Shown here: in pieces, positions 9,012-17,477 of the stretch | How positions within the stretch are numbered: the stretch's first letter is position 1 | Layout: every line of letters begins with the position of its first letter | Source of the DNA: Novosphingobium sp. | GTDB lineage: Bacteria > Pseudomonadota > Alphaproteobacteria > Sphingomonadales > Sphingomonadaceae | Assembly (NCBI GenBank): GCA_017745295.1 | Contig: JAGHZR010000011.1 | Location: forward strand, 1-64,000 | Length of the DNA stretch: 64,000 nucleotides | Direction: 5' to 3' | The notes under the pieces: model-generated | Seen by the model: the letters and a program-made list of their open reading frames with translations, nothing else | What the model was told of the DNA's origin: nothing | Databases searched by the model: none | Translations under genes and position numbers: made by a program

Positions 9012-11330
9012 ATGCAGGATGAGACCCGCCCGTTGAAGGCATGGTTGTTGGCCGCTCCGCTGGAGGAGGTCACGGCGCGGGCAAGGGCCCGGCGCGACGC
9101 GCGAGGTCCGGCGCGGATGACCTATTCGCCCAAGGTCTTCATCCCGCTGACGCGGCTCTGCACCGACGTCTGCCATTACTGCACTTTCGCGACCACGCCC
9201 TCGCGGCTCGAAGCGCCTTACCTCACGCCTGAGGAGGTGCTGGATATCGCCCGCGCCGGGGCCACTGCGGGCTGCCGGGAGGCGCTGTTCACGCTGGGCG
9301 ATGCTCCGGAGCGCCGTTATGCCGCCGCGCGTGACTGGCTGGCGGAGCGGGGCTTTGCGCGCACCGTGGATTACGTGTGCCACTGCGCCGAACTGGTGCT
9401 GAAGGAAACCGGCCTGCTGCCGCACGTCAACGCCGGGGTGCTGGAGGAGGAGGACTACCGCATGCTGCGCCCGGTCGCGGCTTCGGCAGGTCTCATGCTG
9501 GAAAGCACGTCGGAGCGGCTGCTGGAAAGGGGCATGTGCCACCATGGCACGCCCGACAAAGTGCCGGCGCTGCGGCTTGCCTCGCTCGCGGCGGCGGGTC
9601 GCGCGCGGGTGCCGATGACCAGCGGGGTGCTGATCGGCATCGGCGAGACGGCGGAAGAGCGGATCGACGCGCTGATCGCTCTGCGTGATCTGCACCGCGA
9701 ACATGGCCACGTGCAGGAAGTGATCGTCCAGAACTTCTGCCCCAAGCCGGGCACGAAGATGGCGCGCGCGCCGGAAGCGAGCGAGGCGGATTTCCTGCGC
9801 GTGGTCGCCGCCGCGCGCATTCTGCTGCTGGATGAGGTCTCGGTACAGGCACCGCCCAATCTGAACGACGAGCGGCTGGTCGAACTGATCGATGCCGGGA
9901 TCGACGATTGGGGGGGCATCTCGCCGGTCACGCTCGATCATGTGAATCCGGAAGCGCCCTGGCCCGAAGTGGCGCGGCTGCGCGCGATCTGCGCAGCTAA
10001 GGGCCTGCCGTTGGTCGAGCGCCTGACGATCCATTCGCGCTTCGTGATGAGCGAGGACCGCTCATGGCTCGATCCGGCGATCCGCCCGGCAGTGCTGCGC
10101 CATGCCGATGCCGAGGGGCTGGCGCGAGACAGCGTCTGGAGCCCCGGTCTGGCCGATCAGCATGCACCGGGCAGTGTCCGCGCTCCGCTGGGGCAATACC
10201 ATGCCGGGCCGGTGGCAGCGTCGCTCCATCGTATTCTCGACCGCGCGGCGAGCGGCGTGACGCTGAGCGAGGAGGAGATCGTCGCCCTTTTCGCCACGCG
10301 CGCCGCGGCGGCGCAGGCAGTAGTCGCGGCGGCGGATGCCCTGCGCGCCGAAGTCAGCGGCGATACCGTGACGTACGTCGTCAATCGCAACATCAACTAC
10401 ACCAATATCTGCACCCACACCTGCTCGTTCTGCGCCTTCTCCAAGACCAGCAGCAAGGCGGGTTTCCGCGACAAGCCCTATAATCTCGACTTGTCCGAAG
10501 TCGCCGGCCGTGCCCGTGAGGCAGTGGAGCGCGGGGCGACCGAAGTCTGCCTGCAAGGCGGCATCCACCCGAGCTATACCGGCGAAACCTACCTTTCGAT
10601 CCTGCGCGAGGTGAAGGCGGCGTGCCCGGAACTTCATGTCCACGCCTTCTCCCCGCTGGAAGTCAGCCAGGGCGCGCGGACGCTGGGGATGCCGGTGCGG
10701 GACTATCTGGCGATGCTGAAGGACGCGGGGCTGGGCTCGCTCCCCGGAACGGCGGCCGAGATCCTGTGCGACGACATTCGCGAGCAGATCTGCCCGGGCA
10801 AGCTGACCACGCAGGAATGGCTCGACGTGGTGGGCACGGCGCACCGTGTCGGCCTGCCGACGACTTCCACGGTGATGTTCGGGCACCTCGAAGGCATCGC
10901 GCACTGGGCGCGGCACTTGCTGGCGCTTCGCCATCTCCAACTCGATACCGGCGGCATAACCGAGTTCGTGCCGCTGCCGCTCGTCCATATGGAGGCGCCG
11001 TTCTACCGGCGCGGGCAGTGCCGCAAGGGGCCGACCTGGCGTGAGGCGGTGATGATGCACGCGGTGGCGCGTCTGGCGCTGAACGGGGCGATCAATTCGA
11101 TCCAGTGCTCGTGGGTGAAGCTGGGCATGGACGGCGCCGCTGCCGTGCTTGCGGCGGGCGCGAACGACCTTGGCGGCGTGCTGATGGACGAAAGCATCAG
11201 CCGCGCAGCCGGGGCCGCGCACGGGCAAGGGGTGACGATCGCGGAACTGCGGAACGCGGCGGAAAGCGTCGGCCGCACGCTCAAGCAGCGTACGACGCTC
11301 TACGGCGAAGTGGCGTTGGAACGGGTCTGA
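9012..11330 (+). CDS. fbiC: Bifunctional FO synthase (CofG-CofH fusion, FbiC type)
   Basis: Makes the deazaflavin FO from tyrosine and the flavin precursor 5-amino-6-ribitylaminouracil with two radical SAM centres. The 772 residues contain two complete modules: the CofG-type half has CTDVCHYCTF (C50, C54, C57), and the CofH-type half has CTHTCSFCAF (C467, C471, C474), both CxxxCxxC iron-sulfur motifs. VTLDHVNPEAPWPE near residue 325 marks the end of the CofG half. Such fusions are typical of Actinobacteria; archaea usually have separate proteins. It is the last gene of cofE-cofD-fbiC and ends 4 bp before the convergent VOC gene. Confidence 0.96.
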   Translation: MQDETRPLKAWLLAAPLEEVTARARARRDARGPARMTYSPKVFIPLTRLCTDVCHYCTFATTPSRLEAPYLTPEEVLDIARAGATAGCREALFTLGDAPERRYAAARDWLAERGFARTVDYVCHCAELVLKETGLLPHVNAGVLEEEDYRMLRPVAASAGLMLESTSERLLERGMCHHGTPDKVPALRLASLAAAGRARVPMTSGVLIGIGETAEERIDALIALRDLHREHGHVQEVIVQNFCPKPGTKMARAPEASEADFLRVVAAARILLLDEVSVQAPPNLNDERLVELIDAGIDDWGGISPVTLDHVNPEAPWPEVARLRAICAAKGLPLVERLTIHSRFVMSEDRSWLDPAIRPAVLRHADAEGLARDSVWSPGLADQHAPGSVRAPLGQYHAGPVAASLHRILDRAASGVTLSEEEIVALFATRAAAAQAVVAAADALRAEVSGDTVTYVVNRNINYTNICTHTCSFCAFSKTSSKAGFRDKPYNLDLSEVAGRAREAVERGATEVCLQGGIHPSYTGETYLSILREVKAACPELHVHAFSPLEVSQGARTLGMPVRDYLAMLKDAGLGSLPGTAAEILCDDIREQICPGKLTTQEWLDVVGTAHRVGLPTTSTVMFGHLEGIAHWARHLLALRHLQLDTGGITEFVPLPLVHMEAPFYRRGQCRKGPTWREAVMMHAVARLALNGAINSIQCSWVKLGMDGAAAVLAAGANDLGGVLMDESISRAAGAAHGQGVTIAELRNAAESVGRTLKQRTTLYGEVALERV

Positions 11331-11334
11331 GGCT

Positions 11335-11808
11335 CTACATCGCCCTGATCTGCTGCCACATGGCCTCGGGCATCCAGGTATATTCGATGTAGTGCCCGAA
11401 GACTTTGCGGGCATCGAGGTAGAGGAACTTCAGCGCGTTCGGATCGTCGCCTTCCGGACGCTCCATGGCGATCGGGAACGCCTGACTGTCGACCCGTTTG
11501 CGGAAGTCCGCCCAGTCGTCCACGCCGAAGCCGATATGGTGGAAGCGCAGTGGGCCGCCGTTCGACAGGCAATTGGCGTAGATGCCCGCTTCGTCGATCT
11601 CGTTCTCGATCAGCTCGATCTGGAGTTCGCCAATCCAGATGAAGCAGATCCGGCCCTTCTGGCGCTTCAGGCCCTGCGGGGTGAGAACCTGCTGGTCCAC
11701 CGGGATGATCATCGGTTCGCGGGTAAGCCCGCGCCCGCGGAACAGGTCGATCCCGGCCTCCAGATTGTCGCAGACGTAGGCGTTCTGGTAATGGCGGCCT
11801 TCGAGCAT
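11335..11808 (-). CDS. VOC (glyoxalase/dioxygenase fold) protein
   Basis: This 157-residue protein has the paired beta-alpha-beta-beta-beta plan of the VOC superfamily: the first module starts HYQNAYVCDNLEAGIDLF, the second LRFHHIGFGVDDWADFRKRV, and FGHYIEYTWM follows near the end. Likely metal ligands are H8, the histidines of RFHHIG and the glutamate of HYIEY. VOC proteins include isomerases, lyases, dioxygenases and binding proteins, so the reaction is open. Start 11808 has a strong GAGGAGAG SD. It follows the sulfotransferase-family gene by 10 bp and should share its operon. Confidence 0.82.
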   Translation of the reverse strand: MLEGRHYQNAYVCDNLEAGIDLFRGRGLTREPMIIPVDQQVLTPQGLKRQKGRICFIWIGELQIELIENEIDEAGIYANCLSNGGPLRFHHIGFGVDDWADFRKRVDSQAFPIAMERPEGDDPNALKFLYLDARKVFGHYIEYTWMPEAMWQQIRAM

Positions 11809-11818
11809 CGGTCTCTCC

Positions 11819-13000
11819 TCAGCCTTCGCGCGCGACGTCGTAGCGCGAGAGGTAGCGCTCGAAGAGCGGCTCAAGCTCCGCCTTTTCGATGCCGTACTGC
11901 GCCAGCTTGTATTCGTGCTTGCCGAACTTGTCCTGTGGGTTGTCGGTCACCCACTGCTGGATGCCGGCTTCGGCCTCGGCGGTCCATTCGTCGCCCAGTT
12001 GCTGGTAAACCTTCTTCATGGTGCCGATCGGATCGGCCGTCATGTCGGCGTAGTGGACGTCGATCACCTTGTCTTCGCCGTGCTTGTCGCGGAAATCCAT
12101 GATCCGGTTGGCGTGCTCGGCCGCTTGCCAGGTGTAGTTTTCCTTGAGCCACGCCGTATCCGGCTTGCCCATGTGCGCCATGTGGCTGAGCGAGATGATC
12201 GAGCAGAGCGAACCGGTGGCGGTGAACGGATCGCGGTGGGCCCAAAGCACGCGGGCGTCGGGATAGACCTTGAAGATCGTCTCCAGCCACAGCGCGTGAC
12301 TGGGCTTCTTCACGTTCCACACGCCGCCCGCGTTCTGCTGCAGAACCTGCAGGAACTTCCTGTGGTATTCGTAGGCGCTGGTCATGTCGCAGGAGAAGAT
12401 GAACTCCTTGTAGCCCGGCAGCTTGCCCTTGGAATCGATCATCAGCGTCTTGAAGTCGTGCGCCATGAAGAACACACATTCGTTCGGATAGACGGCCGAG
12501 CCGCGATAGTATTTGCCCATGGCCGGATTGGCTTCGAGCATCGCCTTTTCCTGCGCCAGACGGGCCTGCGCGCGCGGATCGGTGGTGAGCAGGTCCTTCG
12601 AGGCGACCGGCGGCACCGGATCGTCGATTTCCCAGGTCAGCGGCGAGCGGCGCGCCGGGTCGGCGGCCAGCAGGTTGGAGAGCAGCGTGGTGCCGGTGCG
12701 CGGCACGCCCATCACGAAGACCGGCTTTTCAACCGGGCGGCTGATCAACTCGGGGTTCTGGCGCAGATAGTCGGAAATCTTCAGGCGTCCGCGCAGGTAG
12801 TGGAGCGTGTCGGCGGCGGCGCGGGCGATGCCGCCTGCGGTGTACTGGCCGCGCGCGATACCGGCGTTGAAGTCGTCCACGAAGACGTCGAAGCCTTCGC
12901 GCCATGTGTCATTGTCGAAGTTCCGGATGCCGGTGTCCTTCATCGCCTGTTCGACGAGAGCGTCGCCGACGAGCTTGTCCGCCGTGAGTTGCTCGGCCAT
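11819..13000 (-). CDS. Sulfotransferase-family protein
   Basis: The 393-residue protein belongs to the PAPS-dependent sulfotransferase fold. FVMGVPRTGTTLLSNLLA (about residues 107-124) is the phosphosulfate-binding loop, and the RVLWAHRDPFTATGSLCS segment matches the 3'-phosphate-binding region. Such proteins in Sphingomonadales often sit in catabolic clusters and have no known substrate. ATG 13000 follows GAGGAT; the open frame continues upstream with low-complexity sequence I consider non-coding. It lies between the AraC regulator (154 bp upstream) and the VOC gene on the same strand. The PAPS-making genes at 18.7-22.3 kb are a suggestive but not proven partner. Confidence 0.85.
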   Translation of the reverse strand: MAEQLTADKLVGDALVEQAMKDTGIRNFDNDTWREGFDVFVDDFNAGIARGQYTAGGIARAAADTLHYLRGRLKISDYLRQNPELISRPVEKPVFVMGVPRTGTTLLSNLLAADPARRSPLTWEIDDPVPPVASKDLLTTDPRAQARLAQEKAMLEANPAMGKYYRGSAVYPNECVFFMAHDFKTLMIDSKGKLPGYKEFIFSCDMTSAYEYHRKFLQVLQQNAGGVWNVKKPSHALWLETIFKVYPDARVLWAHRDPFTATGSLCSIISLSHMAHMGKPDTAWLKENYTWQAAEHANRIMDFRDKHGEDKVIDVHYADMTADPIGTMKKVYQQLGDEWTAEAEAGIQQWVTDNPQDKFGKHEYKLAQYGIEKAELEPLFERYLSRYDVAREG

Positions 13001-13154
13001 TTCGTGATCCTCTTTCCCGTGTCTCGGCCCGTGTCTCGGTCCGGGCCGCTGCGGCGACCTCACGGGCACGAGTTAGCCTGCGCGCGCGGCCTATTGGCAA
13101 TGCGGCTGGCGCGTCAGATCGGGTCGCTATGTCGAATCCGGGCCAAGACCCGAC

Positions 13155-14051
13155 TTAGGCCGCTACGGAGGGCATCGAGGCCAGCGCGCAGCCCTGCCGC
13201 TGGCGGAACGTGCTGGGGCTGGCGCCCACCGCGCGGCGGAACGCGAATGTGAAACTGGAAGGCGAGGCGAAGCCCATGGCGAAGGCGATGGTCTTCACGC
13301 TTTCGCCTTCCATCAGCAGACGCTTGGCCGCTTCCATCCGGCGCTGCTCGATATAGTCGCCGATCGAGCAGGCGCGGCTGACGCGAAAGCCGCGCGTCAG
13401 TTGCCGCACCGAAAGCCCGCATAGGTCCGCAAGGTCCTTAAGCGAGGGCGCCGTCAGGTCGTTCGCCAGCCGCTCCTCGATCATGCGCAGCCGCCAGCCG
13501 GAAAGGCCGCCGGTCATCGGCCTTTCGGACACTTCCAGACCGTAGCGGCCAAGCTCGATGGCCAGTTCGCTGCCGAGCAGTTCCAGCATCCGCTGCGAGG
13601 CAAGGCCGGGGTGGCGCACTTCGGCGGTGATACGGAACAGCAGCGCGCGCACTTGCGCGCTGCCGATGTCGAGCGCAGCGGCCAGATGCGCATCGTCCCA
13701 CGGCAGGTCGCGGCCCAGCAGGTCATGCACGAGCGATGCGTCGATGGTGCAGACCAGCGAGGCCTGCCGGCCGCTGCCGCCGCGAATGTAGAGCGACTCG
13801 CCGGGCGGGATCACGAATATGTCGCCAAGGCGATCGAACCGGTGCGGGCCCCAGCGCTCGCGATAACCGCCGCGCGACTCCAGCGGGCGCGGGGTCAGGC
13901 ACATGTTGACGTGATAGGCGGGGGCCACGGCGTGGCGCGTGTCGGTCGGCTCGGGAATGTCGAAGCGCACGATTTTCGCGATAATTCCAGCGGCGCGCAG
14001 TTCCGCATCGACGATCATCGTCGGTGTCTGTGCGGTGCGGTGATGGGGCAT
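13155..14051 (-). CDS. AraC/XylS-family transcription regulator
   Basis: The 298-residue protein has an N-terminal cupin-like sensing half and a C-terminal double-HTH AraC domain (about residues 190-285; LKDLADLCGLSVRQLTRGFR, then VKTIAFAMGFASPSSFTFAF and the RRAVGASPSTFRQ signature). Start 14051 has GGGAGAG upstream. It is divergent from the SDR-dehydrogenase-MBL operon across 167 bp and precedes the sulfotransferase/VOC pair on its own strand, so it is placed to control both. The inducer is unknown. Confidence 0.93.
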   Translation of the reverse strand: MPHHRTAQTPTMIVDAELRAAGIIAKIVRFDIPEPTDTRHAVAPAYHVNMCLTPRPLESRGGYRERWGPHRFDRLGDIFVIPPGESLYIRGGSGRQASLVCTIDASLVHDLLGRDLPWDDAHLAAALDIGSAQVRALLFRITAEVRHPGLASQRMLELLGSELAIELGRYGLEVSERPMTGGLSGWRLRMIEERLANDLTAPSLKDLADLCGLSVRQLTRGFRVSRACSIGDYIEQRRMEAAKRLLMEGESVKTIAFAMGFASPSSFTFAFRRAVGASPSTFRQRQGCALASMPSVAA

Positions 14052-14218
14052 TGCAGGCTCTCCCGGACGGGTCGGGTCTATCGCCCGAATTCGTGTCCCT
14101 GACGCTTGGATAGGGCCTGAATTCTACGATTGCCAAGCTTGCGGGACAAGCTGCCCGCGGGAAACATCGCGCCAACGACAGTGCCGACAGGAAAATCGGT
14201 GACGGGATCGAGGAGAGA

Positions 14219-15013
14219 ATGATGGCCAAGGGCCTTTTCGACTGCACGGGCAAGGTGACGGTGGTGACCGGGGGCAACGGCGGCATCGGCTTCGGCTTTG
14301 CCTTGGGCGTGGCCAAGATGGGCGGCGATCTGGCGATCTGGGCGCGCAACGCGGAAAAGAGCGCGAAGGCCAAGGCCGAACTGGAAGCCGCCGGCGCGGG
14401 CAAGGTGATCGCCTATCAGGTGGACGTTTCGGAAGAGGCGAATATCGAGGCCGGGTACGCGCAGGTTATTGCCGATTTCGGCCGGGTGGACTGCGTGTTC
14501 GCCAACTCGGGCGCGTCGCCGCGTTATAATTCCGCCTTCGAGATGCCGACCGAGCATTGGCACGAATTCCAGAAGACCGCGCTGGACGGCGCCTTCTTCA
14601 CCTTGCGCGAAGGTGCGCGGCTGATGAAGGAGCGGGTGGAGGCGGGTGACGAAAGTGGCGGCAGTCTTGTGGCCTGCGGCTCGCTCTCGCTGTTCCAGGG
14701 CCTGCCGGGTAAGATGGAATATGCCGCATCGAAGGCGGCGGTGGCGGCGGCGGTGCGCTGCCTGGCCATCGAACTGGCGCCGCTGGGCATTCGTGCCAAC
14801 GTCGTCGCGCCGGGCCTCGTCATCACCCCGATGATGGGCGAGGGCGCCCGCGCCGATGCCGTGGCCGCGCATTTCGCCCCGACGATTCCGATGAAGCGCA
14901 CCGGCTATCCGGGGGATTTCGAGGGTATAGGCGCCTATCTTTGCTCGGACGCCAGCTCGTTCATGACCGGCGAGACGGTCACGATCGACGGCGGCTACAT
15001 GGTTCGTCCTTAA
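14219..15013 (+). CDS. Short-chain dehydrogenase/reductase
   Basis: A 264-residue classical SDR. Cofactor loop TGGNGGIG (residues 18-25), NSG in place of the usual NAG, catalytic Ser in VACGSLSL and the YAASK active-site pair (YxxxK), and the C-terminal DGGYMVRP. It oxidises or reduces a hydroxyl/carbonyl group with NAD(P). GAGGAGA is an excellent SD; ATG 14219 and 14222 are both possible. First gene of a three-gene rightward operon with the dehydrogenase and MBL genes. Substrate unknown. Confidence 0.92.
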   Translation: MMAKGLFDCTGKVTVVTGGNGGIGFGFALGVAKMGGDLAIWARNAEKSAKAKAELEAAGAGKVIAYQVDVSEEANIEAGYAQVIADFGRVDCVFANSGASPRYNSAFEMPTEHWHEFQKTALDGAFFTLREGARLMKERVEAGDESGGSLVACGSLSLFQGLPGKMEYAASKAAVAAAVRCLAIELAPLGIRANVVAPGLVITPMMGEGARADAVAAHFAPTIPMKRTGYPGDFEGIGAYLCSDASSFMTGETVTIDGGYMVRP

Positions 15014-15035
15014 GCGCCGCCGAGGGAGAGAAGCG

Positions 15036-16043
15036 ATGGAACTGCTCAAGATCCATGGGCAAGGCGACGTCCGCGTCGATGCTTACGAACGTCCGGCGGC
15101 GGGGCCGAAGGACGTGGTCGTTAGGATGAAGTCGGTCGGCATCTGCGGATCGGACCTGTCCTACATCAAGATGGGCGGGATTCCGCCGGGCGTCGAGACC
15201 GCGCTGGGCCATGAAGGCGCGGGCGAGGTGATGGAAGTCGGCGCCGAAGTCGCCGGGATTTCCGTGGGCGATGCCGTCATCGTCAATCCGATGATGACGC
15301 CCAGCAACATCGGCTCCGGCGGGCCGGAAGGCGCGTTCACGCAGGAACTGCTGGTGCGCGAGGCCCGGCTGGGCGATTCCATCCTGCCGATCCCCGAAGG
15401 CATCTCCTACGACGTTGCCGCCATGTGCGAGCCGCTGGCCGTGGCCATGCACGGCGTCAATCGCGCCGATGTGAAGCCGGGCGACAAGGTCGTCGTGTTC
15501 GGCTGCGGGCCGATCGGCCTTGGCATGCTGCTCTGGCTGGTCGATCGCGGCGTGACCGATGTGGTGGCGCTTGATCTGTCCGAAGAGCGTCTGGAGCGCG
15601 CGCGGGCGCTGGGCGTTCGGGCCGCGCTCGATCCCACCAAGATCGATCTGCGCGCGGAACTGGCGAAGCTGCACGGCGAAGTGCCCAGCTATGGCCGCGT
15701 GGGCGTGGGCACCGATGCCTTCATCGACGCGGCGGGCGCGCCCAACATCCTGACCGATGTGATCATGATGGCCAAGCTGCATGCCAAGCTGGTCATCACC
15801 GCCGCCTATATGCGGCCCATCGAGTTCCCGGTTGGCCGCATGCTGACCAGCGAGATGACGATCACCACGGCGGTCGGTTACCCGACCGAAATGCCCGAAG
15901 TGGTGGCCGCCATGCCCCGCCTGAAGGACAAGATCGCGCCGATGATCAGCCACAAGCTGCCGTTCAGCGAGATCATGAAGGGCCTGGAAATCGCCGCCTC
16001 GCCGCAGTCCGCCAAAGTCATGATCGGCATCGAGGAGGCTTGA
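15036..16043 (+). CDS. Zinc-type medium-chain alcohol dehydrogenase
   Basis: The 335-residue MDR protein resembles sorbitol/threonine/glutathione-independent alcohol dehydrogenases. Catalytic zinc ligands are visible: Cys in SVGICGSDLS, His-Glu in GHEGAGEV, and Glu in AAMCEPLAVA. The NAD-binding loop is VVVFGCGPIGLGM. The region that normally carries four structural-zinc cysteines (about residues 86-106, NPMMTPSNIGSGGPEGAF) has none. It follows the SDR by 22 bp and precedes the MBL gene by one base. It probably oxidises an alcohol in the same pathway; the substrate is unknown. Confidence 0.9.
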   Translation: MELLKIHGQGDVRVDAYERPAAGPKDVVVRMKSVGICGSDLSYIKMGGIPPGVETALGHEGAGEVMEVGAEVAGISVGDAVIVNPMMTPSNIGSGGPEGAFTQELLVREARLGDSILPIPEGISYDVAAMCEPLAVAMHGVNRADVKPGDKVVVFGCGPIGLGMLLWLVDRGVTDVVALDLSEERLERARALGVRAALDPTKIDLRAELAKLHGEVPSYGRVGVGTDAFIDAAGAPNILTDVIMMAKLHAKLVITAAYMRPIEFPVGRMLTSEMTITTAVGYPTEMPEVVAAMPRLKDKIAPMISHKLPFSEIMKGLEIAASPQSAKVMIGIEEA

Positions 16044-16044
16044 G

Positions 16045-17292
16045 ATGGCAGATGTGAAGGACGCCGGGCCGAAGCTGGCAGGTCTCGTCCGTTCGGGAGA
16101 AGAGCAGGCCGAGGCCATCGCGATCACCGATTTCGTGTTTCAGGCGAACGATATCTCGAACGCCTATCTCGTGACGACGGCCGAGGGCGACGTCATGATC
16201 AACACCGGCTTCATGGACAATGCAAAGCGTACCAAGCGTCTGCTGACCCCGCCGCGCACCGGCCCGTTGGCCTTCATCATCCTTACCCAGAGCCATGCCG
16301 ATCACTTCGGCGGCGTGCCGGAATTCCTGGAAGAGGGCACGCAAGTCGTCGGCGGCCCGGGCTTCAATGAAGCGCTTTCGGACATGATGGACCTCCAGCC
16401 CTTCTTCGGGCCGAGGAGTGGCAAGCTCTGGGGATCGACGCTCAAGCGCGGCGGTTCGCCCAAGCCGGTGCCGAACGTGGTTCCGGACATTCTGGTCGAT
16501 CGCCGCCTGACCATCGATCTTGGCGGACGGACGTTCGAACTGATCGCCACGCCTGAGGGGGAGACCATCGACTCGCTCACGGTCTGGATGCCCAGGGAGA
16601 AGATCGCCTTCACCGGCAATGTCTTCGGGCCGGTCTGGCTGTCGATGCCGTTCCTGAACACCCTGCGCGGAGACAAGCCGCGTCTGGTGCGCAATTACCT
16701 GAAGTCGCTGGAGACCATCCGTGACCTTGGGGCCGAGATCATCGTTACCGGGCACGGCGAGGCCATTCGCGGTGCTGAGCGTATCCGTGCCGATCTCGAC
16801 AGGATGCACGCGGCGGTCAGCTATGTGCGCGACTATACGCTGGAAGGCATGAAGGCGGGCAAGGACGTGCACCGGCTGATGCGCGAATTCGCCTGGCCCG
16901 AGGGGCTGGAAATCGGCGAATTCCACGGCAAGGCGAGTTGGGCGGTGAAGTCGATCTGGCGCGAGTATTCGGGCTGGTTGCACTATGAGGACGGCACCAC
17001 CGCGCTCTACGGTGTGCCGCGTTCCAGCGTGGATGCCGATCTGGTCGAATTGGCTGGCGGTGCGGCAAAGCTGGCCGAACGGGCGCAGGCGAAGCTGGAT
17101 GCAGGCGCTCCGCTGGAGGCTGTGCATCTGACCGATATCGCCCTCAGCGCCGAGCCGGACAATGTGGCGGTGCTGACTGTGCGCAACGCGGCGCATGAGG
17201 CGCTGCTGGAGGCTTCGGGTGGCAAGAACCTTTCCGAGACGATGTGGTTGCGCTCGGAGATCGGGGCGATGGAGGCCAAGCTCGGCGATTGA
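16045..17292 (+). CDS. Alkylsulfatase-like metallo-beta-lactamase-fold protein
   Basis: 415 residues: an N-terminal MBL domain followed by an alkylsulfatase-type dimerisation domain (from about residue 255, SYVRDYTLEGMKAGKDVHRL onward, including WREYSGWLHY). Members with this plan hydrolyse alkyl sulfate or related esters. The metal motif is unusual: the expected HxHxDH reads QSHADH (Q82, H84, D86, H87), so the first histidine is glutamine. A further glutamate ligand expected near TGNVFG also seems absent, leaving a changed metal site. Activity could be altered or lost. Last gene of the SDR-MDR-MBL operon, one base after the dehydrogenase stop. Confidence 0.85.
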   Translation: MADVKDAGPKLAGLVRSGEEQAEAIAITDFVFQANDISNAYLVTTAEGDVMINTGFMDNAKRTKRLLTPPRTGPLAFIILTQSHADHFGGVPEFLEEGTQVVGGPGFNEALSDMMDLQPFFGPRSGKLWGSTLKRGGSPKPVPNVVPDILVDRRLTIDLGGRTFELIATPEGETIDSLTVWMPREKIAFTGNVFGPVWLSMPFLNTLRGDKPRLVRNYLKSLETIRDLGAEIIVTGHGEAIRGAERIRADLDRMHAAVSYVRDYTLEGMKAGKDVHRLMREFAWPEGLEIGEFHGKASWAVKSIWREYSGWLHYEDGTTALYGVPRSSVDADLVELAGGAAKLAERAQAKLDAGAPLEAVHLTDIALSAEPDNVAVLTVRNAAHEALLEASGGKNLSETMWLRSEIGAMEAKLGD

Positions 17293-17317
17293 TCGCCCAC
17301 GCTTTTTCTCTCAACTC

Positions 17318-17409
17318 CCGTCATCCCGAACTTGTTTCAGGATCCATCTCTCGTCGCGCACGGACAGGTGATCGGCACGATGGATCCTGAAACAAGTTCA
17401 GGATGACGG
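17318..17409. repeat. Intergenic inverted repeat, family A
   Basis: Two 30-bp arms (17318-17347 and 17380-17409), complementary except one base, flank a 32-bp centre. The core is GTCATCC(C/T)GAACTTGTTTC. It lies between convergent genes and may help end transcription from both sides. A degenerate relative is at 60814-60863. Confidence 0.85.
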
Positions 17410-17477
17410 TGTGTTAGGGGCAAGTGCGGTTTCGTTGATCCGCTGTTGGTCGGGAGAATCAGGGGAATGATGTTGGC

